A DNA stretch of 64,000 nucleotides from Gammaproteobacteria bacterium (GTDB taxonomy: Bacteria > Pseudomonadota > Gammaproteobacteria > Pseudomonadales > IMCC2047), in the NCBI GenBank assembly GCA_021773395.1, contig JAJFKB010000003.1, positions 1 to 64,000 on the forward strand. Reading direction: 5' to 3'. The notes beneath the pieces were generated by a model. The model was not told the origin of the DNA and searched no databases. It saw only the letters and a program-made list of their open reading frames with translations. The position numbers were made by a program, and so were the translations under genes. This document shows positions 27,320-37,294 of the stretch, piece after piece (within the stretch, counting starts at the first letter, position 1; every line of letters starts with the position of its first letter).

Positions 27320-28102
27320 TTATAACCCTAACCAGGTATTTGCATGGCTCAACCCACCATCAACCACCAGTGATGCGCCATTGATGTAGCTGGCATCGGC
27401 TGACGCCAAAAACAGTATCGCCTTAGCGATATCCTCGGTACTGCCCACGCGCCCACAGGGAACCTGCTCTTGAATGAGCTGAAACAGTCCCGCTTTTTCT
27501 TCCGGCGTCGCCAAGCTGTCGAGAATGGCGGTATCGATCACCCCTGGCAAAATACAGTTGGCCCTCAGCCAGGGGAGGTCTCGCACCAGATGCTTGGTAT
27601 ATTTCTCCAAACCGGCTTTAGCGCAGGAATACAAAAAATGATTTGCCCATTCCAACCGCGCCGCCACCGAGGCAATATTAATCACACTGGGGGACGCGCT
27701 GGCTTGCAATAACTCAAGACAATGTTTGATCAATAACATGGGGCCACGCAGATTAATGTGGAAATGCTGGTCAAAATCTGCGGGAGTAAATTCCATCCCC
27801 ACAAACCTGCCTGCGCCTGCGTTATTGACCAGCACATCGACCCGATCAAAGCGCGCTTTGATTTCCAAGACAGCTTTGGTTATCGACGCCTCAGAGCTCA
27901 GATCACAAATCACCGGGATGAGTTGATCGCCACAATGCGATCGCAACTCATGTAACGCTACTTCGTTCACATCCAACGCAATAACCAAACCACCGCGCTC
28001 TAAAAAGGCTTGACTGGTAGCCGCTCCTATCCCCGCAGCGGCCCCTGTCACCAAGATGATTTTTCCAGCAAAGTTCACCGTTTTCTCACTGCCATTATTC
28101 AT
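27320..28102 (-). CDS. short-chain dehydrogenase/reductase
   Basis: A 260-residue classical SDR with cofactor loop TGAAAGIG, Asp after strand 2 (ALDVN, favouring NAD+), NNAG, and catalytic Ser (NIASVAA), Tyr and Lys (YSCAKAG). The C-terminal VDGG motif is present. I chose the ATG at 28102. It overlaps the last 8 bases of the TonB-receptor gene, so the two are translationally coupled. The longer open frame upstream runs inside the receptor gene and has no SDR similarity. Coupling to a receptor suggests action on the imported compound. Confidence 0.87.
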   Translation of the reverse strand: MNNGSEKTVNFAGKIILVTGAAAGIGAATSQAFLERGGLVIALDVNEVALHELRSHCGDQLIPVICDLSSEASITKAVLEIKARFDRVDVLVNNAGAGRFVGMEFTPADFDQHFHINLRGPMLLIKHCLELLQASASPSVINIASVAARLEWANHFLYSCAKAGLEKYTKHLVRDLPWLRANCILPGVIDTAILDSLATPEEKAGLFQLIQEQVPCGRVGSTEDIAKAILFLASADASYINGASLVVDGGLSHANTWLGL

Positions 28103-30311
28103 AGCGGTAGGTAAAATTAAGTCCGTAACTACGACGATCCCCATAGAATAGTGGGATAAACCCGAAGACACCTGATAGATCAGTACTATCCACTACATAG
28201 TCTTCATCTGCCAGATTGCGACCCCAAAGCGCCACGTCCCAAGTACCATCTTCTGAAAGTAGTGATACGCGCGCACCGAGCAACTCATGATCACCTCGGG
28301 AGCTGATTGCTTCCTGTTCAAAAGAGTTGAAGTAGCGCTCGTCGGTATAGGAATAGTCACCCTGCAAACGTAACGTCATACCGCTCGATAGTTGAATATC
28401 ATAGGCAAGCGCCAAATTAATATTCAACTCTGGCGCTCCGGGCAGGGCATTGCCGGACAAATCACCGCCGACGGTAGAATTAAAGTCTTTGTATTGGGTA
28501 TCGAGATAACCCACCCCCATAGAAAGCTCAAGGCCGTCCATTGGGAAAGCTTTTACTTCCAGCTCAACACCATAAATTTCCGCATCTGCCGCATTTTCCA
28601 AAGCGAACACTAACGGATTCGCCGGTGTGCTGCCGGAAACAAAGGTCAGCACCTGTAACTCCGAATAGTCGTAATAAAAAGTTGCCAGATTCAGTTGTAA
28701 CCGATTGTCCATCAGCGTGGATTTCAAGCCCAATTCGTAGGCAATCAAATACTCTGGATCTACCGTAGTTAATTCATTGGGGTCAAAAAACGAACCCAGA
28801 TTAAACCCACCGGACTTGAATCCACGAGAAATACTGCCGTAGACCATCACATCCTTATTGAATTTATAATCGACCGCTAACCGCCCGGACACTGCGCTCC
28901 AATCGTCCGCAAGCTTGGTCCTCGGGATAATGGGTATTGGGGCAATGTCCGGTGCGGTTGGGTCGAACAGGTTGAGTACTACCGAGCTAAACAAGTCGGC
29001 ATCTTTCTCTTCATAGGTATATCGAATTCCCGCGTTGATAGACCAACCATTACCGGCATCGTAGTTCAACTCGGAAAACAGCGCATAGGTGGTGGTCTCC
29101 CGCTCCGAGCCCGCCAGCAGAGGCACCGCTACGCCAACTGGAAGCGCACCGAAAAGATTGGCAAAGGTATCATACTGGAGGTCTTCCTTGAGATAAAAAA
29201 CACCGGCGACTAAGTCTGCTTGATCGCTGAGTGTCATGTTGATATTAAATTCCTGAGAGAACTGATCACCATCCGTCTCAAAACAGATTTCATCCAGCGA
29301 TAAAGGACTGTGGTCAAAATCACCACAGTAATCGGTTTCACTGTTTTCAATGGCGGTAATTGACTTTAACGTTGTCTCGCCCAAATCATATTCAAGTTTC
29401 AGCAAAGCGCCTTCGGCGTCAATGTAGTGTCTGTTTTTGCCATTAAAATTGAGCTTTTCCGTATTCCCCGGAAACGGATCGGCATATCCGAGCACGCTCG
29501 TATTAGCCGGAAAAGTACCGACTGGCTTGCCTTGTTTAAAATCACTTCGATCCGCATGCAGGTGAATATTGAAATCAACCTGTAGCTTGTCGGAAGGCAG
29601 ATATCGGACGCTAACACGCCCGGCATGCGCTTCTATCGCATTGGCATCTTTGCCATCAAACATATTCTCCCGATCGCCCTCGTTATAATCGGTTTTGGCC
29701 GCTAACCTGACCATCAACCTGTCCTCTATCAAGGGCAGATTGACATATCCTTCAAAATCCCTGCGGTCATAGTTGCCAAGGGTTGCACTGATTCCGGATT
29801 GAAACTGCGCAACTGGCTTGTTGGCGTGAAATGCAATTGCGCCACCAGTGGAATTCCTGCCAAATAAAGTGCCTTGGGGGCCTCGCAGCACTTCGATTCT
29901 TTCCAGATCATAGATTTGGGAAATTTGCGAGCCCGTCAAACCCATCACAACATCATCCACATAGATGCTTACCGGACTCACTGTGGTCGCGTTATAATCG
30001 TTATTACCCACGCCGCGAATAAAAATATTCGGCTGCCCGCCAAAGGTTTTTATTTCCAGGTTTGGCACTTTTTCATCAATACTCAGGGTATCGCTAAAAC
30101 CGTTCTCTCTAATCGAATTGGCATCAAAGGCGGCAATGGATATTGGTACATCCTGAACACTTTCAGATTTTTTCCGGGCAGTAACGATCACCTCTTCTAT
30201 CTGGTAGCTTTTTGCCGGGTCTGCCAGCAGTAACTGGCTATTTACCTGAATCAAAGCGCCCATCAAGCCGATAGCCCAATAACGCTTGAGTGCATAACTG
30301 TTATTGATCAT
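28095..30311 (-). CDS. TonB-dependent outer-membrane receptor
   Basis: A 738-residue receptor. A signal peptide (about 1-30) is followed by the TonB-box region EEVIVTARKK, a plug domain with VRGVGNNDYN-like and YVDDVVMG segments and LERIEVLRGPQGTLFGRNSTGGAI, then a beta-barrel ending in aromatic YRYE-type strands. This is the FecA/BtuB-like class common in marine gammaproteobacteria and sphingomonads, used for lipophilic or siderophore-like substrates rather than only iron. It heads an operon with the SDR, SCP2-thiolase and NTF2-like genes. An AraC-type gene is transcribed divergently 261 bases away and probably regulates it. Confidence 0.92.
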   Translation of the reverse strand: MINNSYALKRYWAIGLMGALIQVNSQLLLADPAKSYQIEEVIVTARKKSESVQDVPISIAAFDANSIRENGFSDTLSIDEKVPNLEIKTFGGQPNIFIRGVGNNDYNATTVSPVSIYVDDVVMGLTGSQISQIYDLERIEVLRGPQGTLFGRNSTGGAIAFHANKPVAQFQSGISATLGNYDRRDFEGYVNLPLIEDRLMVRLAAKTDYNEGDRENMFDGKDANAIEAHAGRVSVRYLPSDKLQVDFNIHLHADRSDFKQGKPVGTFPANTSVLGYADPFPGNTEKLNFNGKNRHYIDAEGALLKLEYDLGETTLKSITAIENSETDYCGDFDHSPLSLDEICFETDGDQFSQEFNINMTLSDQADLVAGVFYLKEDLQYDTFANLFGALPVGVAVPLLAGSERETTTYALFSELNYDAGNGWSINAGIRYTYEEKDADLFSSVVLNLFDPTAPDIAPIPIIPRTKLADDWSAVSGRLAVDYKFNKDVMVYGSISRGFKSGGFNLGSFFDPNELTTVDPEYLIAYELGLKSTLMDNRLQLNLATFYYDYSELQVLTFVSGSTPANPLVFALENAADAEIYGVELEVKAFPMDGLELSMGVGYLDTQYKDFNSTVGGDLSGNALPGAPELNINLALAYDIQLSSGMTLRLQGDYSYTDERYFNSFEQEAISSRGDHELLGARVSLLSEDGTWDVALWGRNLADEDYVVDSTDLSGVFGFIPLFYGDRRSYGLNFTYRYE

Positions 30312-30572
30312 TTACCTCTATCCTCCCAACTTAACTAAAATATCATTATTATCTGTCAATAAGCCCCGCTCCCGCGGTTTTATAATGCTTACAAATCAGT
30401 TTCATACGCCATGATCGATCCTCGAAATTTAGAGCTCGTATCAATCAGACGACCTTAGAATATTGCAAATCAGCATCACGATGCTTTCACTGTAGGGAAC
30501 AAATATTTAGACATTTGCGCATTCACGGATAACAATGGGGTTACTATTTAGGGAACATGTCGAGTGTAGCTC

Positions 30573-31538
30573 ATGCCTCTGGAAATTGATTGGAAAGCCC
30601 AAAAACTCAATAAAACGGAAGACTTTAAAGCCTTCAGCGAACATTTGAGCGAAGTCCATTTTGACTGGAAGATCAAGCAGTGTGAGGGATTGAGCCGACA
30701 AATTAATGCCTATATTAAAAAATATAATTTTGGCGAATGTTTTGTGACTGACGTAATGACGTTGCCAATTAAGGGGGAGCGATCGCTTCCGCAGGGTAAC
30801 GCGCAACAACCCTGTTATCTGATTATTTCCTATATTCTCGATGGTTCGGGTTACAGTATCACCGTAGGTGATAATCATACTTTTGTGAAACGCGGCAACC
30901 TGTTTATCTGGAACAGTAATCATCCTATGCGGTTCGAATCAAAAGAAAATATTCGTCAAATATCTGTATTTGTACCCACAGACTTTCACCGTGTCGCCCA
31001 ATCTTTAATCTGTCCGGATCGAATTCTGGTCCTTGACGATAATGACGTATTGTCAAACATTCTGCGCTCAACCTTGCTAACTCTGCGTAAAAGTGCACAC
31101 AAGGTAAGAACCAGCGAAGAGCGCCCCATCATCTGTTCGCTCCTTGACCTCACCAAGGCCTTGACCGAATCACGCTCAGCAACACAGTTGGCAAAAAACA
31201 AAAACCCACAGTCTTTGCTACAAGAAGCACAGGAATATATCGAAGAAAACCTGTGCGATGTCGACATCGGCGTTCAGAGTATCGCACGGGCACTGGGTGT
31301 CAGTAACCGCTATGTACACAAGCTGTTCGCCAGCACGGGTCTAAGCCTGACCAAAACGATTTCAGGAAAACGTACCGCTCAGGCAGCCAGGTATTTGTCA
31401 GACCCGGGGCTCAGTGAACTGACTATTACCGATATAGCCTTTATGATTGGATTTAATGATTCAGCTTACTTTAGCCGTGTTTTTAAAGCTAAATACGGTT
31501 TCTCCCCAAAGCAGTTCCGCCAGCTTAATTCCAGATAA
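30573..31538 (+). CDS. AraC-family transcriptional regulator
   Basis: A 321-residue regulator with a sensing domain of the AraC_binding_2 type (VGDNHTFVKRGNLFIWNSNHPMRF) and a C-terminal AraC DNA-binding domain (GVQSIARALGVSNRYVHKLF and ITDIAFMIGFNDSAYFSRVFKAKYGFSPKQF). It sits between two TonB-receptor genes: divergent from the one at 28095 and upstream of the one at 31845. It is therefore well placed to control both uptake systems. Architecture resembles the regulator at 22561 but the sequences differ. Confidence 0.88.
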   Translation: MPLEIDWKAQKLNKTEDFKAFSEHLSEVHFDWKIKQCEGLSRQINAYIKKYNFGECFVTDVMTLPIKGERSLPQGNAQQPCYLIISYILDGSGYSITVGDNHTFVKRGNLFIWNSNHPMRFESKENIRQISVFVPTDFHRVAQSLICPDRILVLDDNDVLSNILRSTLLTLRKSAHKVRTSEERPIICSLLDLTKALTESRSATQLAKNKNPQSLLQEAQEYIEENLCDVDIGVQSIARALGVSNRYVHKLFASTGLSLTKTISGKRTAQAARYLSDPGLSELTITDIAFMIGFNDSAYFSRVFKAKYGFSPKQFRQLNSR

Positions 31539-31700
31539 GCAGCCAATGACCGGTAGGCTATCTGGCCTTATTCTTACTACCCAGTGACCATGGCGCACCT
31601 AAATCTCGAATTCCCTCACAGCCAGAATGATTAGTGTTTTTTGCTAACAACTAGCCATTTACCGCCATTCGCCAACCCCTCTCCAGCCGATATAGTTTCC

Positions 31701-31739
31701 TCCCAATAGGGTAGAACCTGGTCCTCTATCCTATTGGGA
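31701..31739. repeat. inverted repeat upstream of the second TonB receptor
   Basis: TCCCAATAGGGTAGA (31701-31715) and TCTATCCTATTGGGA (31725-31739) pair with one mismatch around a 9-base loop. There is no T run after it. It is 105 bases upstream of the receptor ATG and 160 bases after the AraC stop, so it may be an operator or a leader hairpin. The remainder of the 306-base gap shows no gene. Confidence 0.6.
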
Positions 31740-31844
31740 AAATCACGACGCGCAAATCTCAGAGCGTTGGAGTCAGCATGGCAGCACCGATATCGGTAGT
31801 TACTCTGCTGACGAGCATATTAAAAAATTCCGCGGGAGGAAAAC

Positions 31845-34052
31845 ATGAAACTCAGCAGGTCAATTTATTCAACCCCAGTCGCACTATTATCTGCGGCTGC
31901 GCTAATGTCGACAAACGCCTTTGCAGAAGACAATACTTTAGCTTTGGAGGAGGTTGTGGTCACGGCACAAAAACGTGCTACTGATCTACAAACTACAGCG
32001 GCCGCCATCTCTGCTTACAGCAGCGAAGCACTGCTCAACCGTGGCATTAGCGATATTGAGGACCTGGGACGAGCGAATCCAAGCATGGATGTCTCCCTCT
32101 ATCAGGGTGAGGCACAAATCTATATTCGTGGTATCGGCTACTCCGGCATTATCGGTGGTACCGACAGCTCCAGTGCGCTACACCTGGACGGCGTTTACGT
32201 TTCCCGCTCCTCCTCCGCAGTACCGGGCTTTATGGATATCGATCGAGTAGAGGTGGTTCGGGGCCCTCAGGGCACACTCTATGGGCGTAATGCAACATCA
32301 GGCTCGATAAATCTAATCCACAAAAGACCGACTGAAGAGTTTTCCGCTAAATCAAAGCTCTCACTTGGTAATTACGAACACTACAAGGCCTTTGGCGCAA
32401 TTTCCGGCGCGCTATCTGATAATCTCCGCGCACGCTTGGCGATGCAATTAGAAAACCATGAAGGCTACACCGACCTCACAAGGCTTGACGGATCTAGCCA
32501 TGAAGCGGAAGCAAAAGATGATTTCACCGCTCGCTTCACTTTGGAATATGATCTGAGCGATTCCGTCTTGATCAGCCTATCAGGAGACTACTATGAAGCA
32601 GATGATACCCAAGTAGTCTGGCATCGCATGAACGCCGGAGCGCAAACCAACCCTTTCTTTCAGCAGTATATCGCTAATTTGGGTGGCGTTCTTTCCGAGA
32701 ATTATTCACGCGACCTCTTCTCTGACTTAGAGCATGAAAATAATCCTCGCATATGGGGACTGACCGGTCGTGTGGAGTGGGATTTGGGTGACTACCAACT
32801 TACTTCTATCACCGCATACCGCGAAACTAATCCCTTTAATCACGATGAAGGTGATTTCACCGCTGCCTTTGGCGTCGATCAGTTACGCGAAGAAGATCAC
32901 AAACAATTCAGCCAGGAATTCCAATTGAGCTCGCCGCAGGATAGAGCGCTATCCTGGTTGGTGGGCTTTTACTATTTCACGGAGGAAAACGATGTCCGTA
33001 ACGAATACTTCCTGCCCTTTGTCGACGAACAGTATGGTCTCCCGAATGATGACAACTGCTGTCTTTTAGAACTAAACGGCACCGGTGAAACCGACGCCTG
33101 GGCAATCTTTGGCGAAGCAACTTGGGATATCACCGACAATCTCGAACTACTGGTCGGCGGTCGCTACAGTGAGGAAGAAAGGGGCGGACGTAATGATGTG
33201 CTGTTAAGGAACTTCATTCCGGGGGTTTTGGACAATGTTGCCGGCTTTAATGATGAGACCTTCGACTCCTTTACCCCGAAAGTGGGCCTAAATTATACGT
33301 TGAATGAGGATCTGTTTATTTACGCTTCCATTTCCGAAGGTTTCAAAAGCGGCGGTTTTAATGTCGGTAGCTACCAACAAACACCTTTTGAACCGGAAGA
33401 GATTCTGGCCTACGAAATAGGTATAAAAGCAGATCTTTTTGATAACCGTTTACGCCTGAATTCAGCGCTGTTTTTCTACGACTATGATGATTTACAAATT
33501 CAGGATGTGGAAAATAACAATACCGTTGTCCGTAACGCTGCCAAAGCTGAAATATTCGGTCTTGAGCTGGAAGGAACAGCCTTAATAACAGAGAACTTTC
33601 TGGTGGACTTCGGCTTCGTCTGGCTGAATGCCGAATTCACCGAAGGCGCGTTGATGGATCCGAAAGCACCCGCCTTAGGCATTCAGGAACTGGACGGAAA
33701 CAATCTGCCACGCGCACCCGAATTCAAAGCAGTGCTGGGCGCGCAGTACGAGATCGCTCTTAGCTCAGGTAGTTCCCTTCAATTTAGGGTTGATTATTCC
33801 TGGCAGGATGAGGTGTTTTTCTCCGCGTTTAATGTCGGCCAACTGAGTGAGGATGCTTACGATTGGACTAAGGCCAAGGTTACCTATAGCTCCGCGGACC
33901 GAAACTGGTCTCTCGCGGCCTATGTGGATAATATCTCTGACGAAGAAGTGTTTACCAATGCGACTTACTGGGGCGATATCGTTGACTCAGTAGCCGCAGG
34001 CAGCCTGGCACCACCCAGAACCTATGGTGTAGAACTTAATTACAACTTTTGA
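31845..34052 (+). CDS. TonB-dependent outer-membrane receptor
   Basis: A 735-residue receptor. The signal peptide (about 1-27, ending NAFA) is followed by the TonB-box region LEEVVVTAQKR, a plug with IYIRGIGYSG and VEVVRGPQGTLYGRNATSGSI, and a barrel ending in YGVELNYNF with the terminal Phe required for outer-membrane insertion. GGAGG lies 6 bases before the ATG. Downstream on the same strand are a SnoaL-like protein and two acyl-CoA dehydrogenases, suggesting uptake followed by oxidation of a hydrophobic acid. The ligand is unknown. Confidence 0.93.
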   Translation: MKLSRSIYSTPVALLSAAALMSTNAFAEDNTLALEEVVVTAQKRATDLQTTAAAISAYSSEALLNRGISDIEDLGRANPSMDVSLYQGEAQIYIRGIGYSGIIGGTDSSSALHLDGVYVSRSSSAVPGFMDIDRVEVVRGPQGTLYGRNATSGSINLIHKRPTEEFSAKSKLSLGNYEHYKAFGAISGALSDNLRARLAMQLENHEGYTDLTRLDGSSHEAEAKDDFTARFTLEYDLSDSVLISLSGDYYEADDTQVVWHRMNAGAQTNPFFQQYIANLGGVLSENYSRDLFSDLEHENNPRIWGLTGRVEWDLGDYQLTSITAYRETNPFNHDEGDFTAAFGVDQLREEDHKQFSQEFQLSSPQDRALSWLVGFYYFTEENDVRNEYFLPFVDEQYGLPNDDNCCLLELNGTGETDAWAIFGEATWDITDNLELLVGGRYSEEERGGRNDVLLRNFIPGVLDNVAGFNDETFDSFTPKVGLNYTLNEDLFIYASISEGFKSGGFNVGSYQQTPFEPEEILAYEIGIKADLFDNRLRLNSALFFYDYDDLQIQDVENNNTVVRNAAKAEIFGLELEGTALITENFLVDFGFVWLNAEFTEGALMDPKAPALGIQELDGNNLPRAPEFKAVLGAQYEIALSSGSSLQFRVDYSWQDEVFFSAFNVGQLSEDAYDWTKAKVTYSSADRNWSLAAYVDNISDEEVFTNATYWGDIVDSVAAGSLAPPRTYGVELNYNF

Positions 34053-34091
34053 TCAATTACTCCATTCACATAGATTGATGAGGAGATACCT

Positions 34092-34583
34092 GTGCCCGCA
34101 ACACTGGAACAAAGAATTGGTATTCTTGAAGACATAGAGTCGATTAAAAAACTTAAAGCCTCTTATTGTTATCTCGCAGATGCGGGCATGCAAGACGCCG
34201 ACTTAATGGAACAATTTGCTGACCTCTTTGTTCCGGATATTTGGGTAGATTTTGAGTTCCTTGGCACTTATCACGGAAAGGAGTCCGTGGTTGCCTTTTA
34301 TCGGGACCAGGTAGCCGCACTACTCTCCTATTCTGCGCACATGGTAACCAATCCCCGCATCGAAGTTAAAGGGGATCGGGCCGAGGGTGACTGGTACGTT
34401 CTAGTTCCGTTAACGGTTAGAGATACCGGACAGGCAGCCTGGTTACAAGCTCGCTATCAGGAGCAATATCAAAAAATTGATGGCTGCTGGAAATGGCGTT
34501 CCATTACCGCACGCTTTGACCATATAACGCCCTTTGACCAGGGATGGTCCAAAACCCACTTAATGGATGAGTTTGTACCTTAA
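34092..34583 (+). CDS. SnoaL-like (NTF2-fold) protein
   Basis: A 163-residue protein of the SnoaL-like family. It shows the N-terminal helix IESIKKLKASYCYLAD, LFVPDIWVDF, the strand pattern HMVTNPRIEVKGDRAEGDWYVLV, and WKWRSITARFDHITPF near the end. Members act as isomerases, hydratases or dioxygenase small subunits. A GTG start at 34092 with AGGAG 7 bases upstream is well supported, and there is no alternative ATG. It sits 39 bases after the TonB receptor in an apparent operon. A broken relative is present at 20966-21403. Confidence 0.83.
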   Translation: MPATLEQRIGILEDIESIKKLKASYCYLADAGMQDADLMEQFADLFVPDIWVDFEFLGTYHGKESVVAFYRDQVAALLSYSAHMVTNPRIEVKGDRAEGDWYVLVPLTVRDTGQAAWLQARYQEQYQKIDGCWKWRSITARFDHITPFDQGWSKTHLMDEFVP

Positions 34584-34654
34584 CTGGCTGTTAGGGCGAT
34601 AGACTGTACAAGTTAGCTGTTAATCATATTCTGTCAAAATTCAGGAAAACCAGC

Positions 34655-35914
34655 ATGTCCTACTTTGATATCAATCTCGATCTGTCTTGGGAAGAAAAAG
34701 AGATAAAGAGCACCGCCCATCGTTTTGCAAAAGAAGTACTTCGCCCCGTCTCAATAAAACTGGATAAAATGAGTGCAGAAGATGCCATTGCGCAGGACTC
34801 CCCACTGTGGGGGGCGTTACAGCAATGCTATGCCATGGGATATCACAAAGCCTTACTTCCTGAATCCGTGGGTGGCGGTGGATTCTCGCCACTACAAGCA
34901 CACCTTTTGTTAGAGGAGATGTTATGGGGAAGTATGGGTATCAGCACCACATTGTTTCTCAGCACATGGGTTTTTAATACTCTTTTGGCGATGGGGGATG
35001 ATCGGCTTATTCAGGAATTCGTCGTACCCTTTTGTGAATGCGAAGATGCCAGCATCCGAGGATGCTGGGGAATTATTGAGCCGGACCATGGTTCAGACAT
35101 GCTGTTGACCGATGAAGAGTATTTTTCCAAGCCGGGTGTTAGAGGACAGGTAAGAGCTTACCTGGATGGTGACGAATGGGTTTTAAATGGGCAAAAAGCA
35201 GCCTGGGTTTCCGCATCACCTATTGCCACCCATTGTAAGCTGAACCTGCAAATCGATGATTCGTTGGGGCTATCTGGCGGTGGTGTCTGTATTGTACCGC
35301 TTGATCTTCCTGGCGTTTCAAAAGGCAAGCCATTGGAAAAGTTGGGACAGCGTGACCTCTCCAACGGCGAAATATTTTTTGAGGATGTGAGAATTCCAAA
35401 GCATTACATGTTCGTTGAGCCGGATCAGTATGCGCAATCGATTAAAACCAATTTAGGGTTCGGCAACAGTTTTATGAGTGTCATGGCATTAGGCATTGCC
35501 AGAGCGTGCTTCGATGAAAGTTTCGAATATGCGCAGCAACGAATCCAGGGCGGCAAAGCGCTGGCCGAGCACTCTTCCATGAAGATAAGACTGCATAAAA
35601 TGTTTAGTCAAGTCGAAGCAATACGCGCCTTTAGCCGGGCGGTGTGGAATCTCAACTCCAGCATCTATCCACCACTTTCGGAGTACGCCTACGCCGCAAA
35701 AACCTATTGTACTGAGGCCACTGTTGATATTGCTTATGAGGCAGTTCAGATACACGGCGCCAATGGTATTACCAAGGAGTATCCCATCGAAAAATTCTAT
35801 CGCGACGCTCGATTACTCACTATTGAAGATGGTGAAAACACCACGCTGAATCGGGCCGGTGGAACTATTCTCAACAACACCTACCCTCGTACAGAAGTAC
35901 AAAAAATCATTTAA
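34655..35914 (+). CDS. acyl-CoA dehydrogenase (atypical length)
   Basis: A 419-residue acyl-CoA dehydrogenase. It contains GCWGIIEPDHGSD in the flavin/substrate region, LNGQKAAWVSASPIAT, and the C-terminal FYRDARLLTIEDGENTTLN. In this tail the usual YEGT is replaced by IEDGEN, and the Glu in ED is probably the base, though this should be checked. The chain is longer than the usual 380-390 residues. It is followed 23 bases later by a second, canonical acyl-CoA dehydrogenase, so a heteromeric enzyme, as in some steroid side-chain pathways, is possible. Confidence 0.85.
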   Translation: MSYFDINLDLSWEEKEIKSTAHRFAKEVLRPVSIKLDKMSAEDAIAQDSPLWGALQQCYAMGYHKALLPESVGGGGFSPLQAHLLLEEMLWGSMGISTTLFLSTWVFNTLLAMGDDRLIQEFVVPFCECEDASIRGCWGIIEPDHGSDMLLTDEEYFSKPGVRGQVRAYLDGDEWVLNGQKAAWVSASPIATHCKLNLQIDDSLGLSGGGVCIVPLDLPGVSKGKPLEKLGQRDLSNGEIFFEDVRIPKHYMFVEPDQYAQSIKTNLGFGNSFMSVMALGIARACFDESFEYAQQRIQGGKALAEHSSMKIRLHKMFSQVEAIRAFSRAVWNLNSSIYPPLSEYAYAAKTYCTEATVDIAYEAVQIHGANGITKEYPIEKFYRDARLLTIEDGENTTLNRAGGTILNNTYPRTEVQKII

Positions 35915-35937
35915 AACAGATCGGATCAAATAAACCA

Positions 35938-37092
35938 ATGGATCTAAATCTCACTGAAGAACAGGCCATGATACAGAACATGGCGCGTAAGTTTTCGGAA
36001 AACGAGCTTGCACCCACAGCCCACCTTTTGGATAAACAACCGGGTTACCAAGGATTGCTGGCCAATTTAAAAAAGTTGGCCGAACTTGGCTTTATGGGGC
36101 TCAATGTCGATGCTACCTATGGCGGAACAGAAGCCGGAACTGTCGCTTTTAGCCTCGCCATGACCGAAATAGGGCGTGGTTGCGCTGCCACAGCGGCCAC
36201 CATGTCCGTTACCAATATGGTGGGCGAATTGATTCAAGCCGTCGCCAATGAGGAGCAAAAAGATTGCTTCTTACCGAAACTATGTAGCGGCGAATTCCCT
36301 GCTGGATCTTTCTGCTTATCCGAACCGGGAGCGGGATCGGATCCCTCAGCTATCACCACAAAAGCAAAACTGGAAAAGGGAGAATGGGTGCTCAATGGCG
36401 CAAAAGCCTGGATAACCAGCGCCGCCTATGCCGGTGTGTTCGTGGTTTGGGCGGTCACCGACCCAGCCGCCGCCAAAGGTAAGGGTATCTCCTGCTTTCT
36501 GGTCGAAAGAGATACCGCCGGTCTTACGGTTGGAGCCGCTGAGAAGAAGATGGGGCAACGGGCATCCAGCACTAACCCCGTAATCTTTGATGACTGCCGG
36601 ATACCGCAATCTGCATTGCTGGGAAAGCTCAATGACGGATTTCGGATCGCTGTCTCCGAATTAGCCGGAGGTAGAATTGGGGTTGGTTCATTAGCACTTG
36701 GAATCGGATTGGCCGCCATGGACTATGCACGCAATTACCTCACCGAGCGAAAGCAGTTTGGCCAAACTTTAAGCGAGTTCCAGGGCTTGCAATGGATGCT
36801 GGCGGACGCTTATACAGAGCTGGAAGCAGCGCAGCTTTTACTCCTGAAAGCCGCTTGTTTAAAACAAAACGGGCAGTCTTTTTCCAAGAACGCGTCCATG
36901 GCTAAACTTTTTGCCACTGAAACCGCAAACCGTGTCTGCTATACCGCGTTACAGATGATGGGCGGCGTGGGTTATACCGAAGAGTTACCACTAGAGCGAT
37001 ATACGAGAGACGCCAGAGTCACCTCGATCTACGAAGGCACCAGCGAGATACAGCGTATTATCATTGCTCGCGAGCTGCTACATAACACATAG
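35938..37092 (+). CDS. acyl-CoA dehydrogenase
   Basis: A 384-residue canonical acyl-CoA dehydrogenase with FCLSEPGAGSD, WITSAAYAGVF and the catalytic Glu near 366 (SIYEGTSEIQ). It is the same length and about 70% identical by eye to the enzyme of the icmF operon (5793-6947), so the two are paralogues within one window. It is the last gene of the run beginning with the TonB receptor at 31845. Its stop is 26 bases before the truncated SDR on the other strand. Confidence 0.92.
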   Translation: MDLNLTEEQAMIQNMARKFSENELAPTAHLLDKQPGYQGLLANLKKLAELGFMGLNVDATYGGTEAGTVAFSLAMTEIGRGCAATAATMSVTNMVGELIQAVANEEQKDCFLPKLCSGEFPAGSFCLSEPGAGSDPSAITTKAKLEKGEWVLNGAKAWITSAAYAGVFVVWAVTDPAAAKGKGISCFLVERDTAGLTVGAAEKKMGQRASSTNPVIFDDCRIPQSALLGKLNDGFRIAVSELAGGRIGVGSLALGIGLAAMDYARNYLTERKQFGQTLSEFQGLQWMLADAYTELEAAQLLLLKAACLKQNGQSFSKNASMAKLFATETANRVCYTALQMMGGVGYTEELPLERYTRDARVTSIYEGTSEIQRIIIARELLHNT

Positions 37093-37117
37093 AGTCCCCA
37101 TGGTCGCATGTAATTGG

Positions 37118-37294
37118 TCAGCCGTTCAGCTCCATGCCACCATCCACCACCAACTGTATACCGGTGACGTGTTTTGACTCGTCGCAAGCCAGATAAAGCA
37201 CCGCATAGGCGATATCTTGCGGCTCCCCATATTCGCCATAGGGAATACGCGACAGAAACTGCTGCCCCGCCTCTGCCACGCTGATGCCGGCTAA
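37118..37294 (-). pseudogene. 3' fragment of an SDR gene
   Basis: About 60 codons of a short-chain dehydrogenase C-terminus: RIPYGEYGEPQDIAYAVLYL, then VTGIQLVVDGG and a stop. The Rossmann half and catalytic Ser/Tyr/Lys are missing. Upstream of about 37290 the sequence becomes the truncated LuxR gene on the opposite strand, so this is a recombination junction. It is unrelated to the SDR fragment at 1430 except by family. Confidence 0.88.

Noticed and set aside
28103..28171. Longer N-terminus of the SDR at 27320
   Set aside because: The extra codons lie within the TonB receptor gene; the Rossmann strand begins just after ATG 28102.
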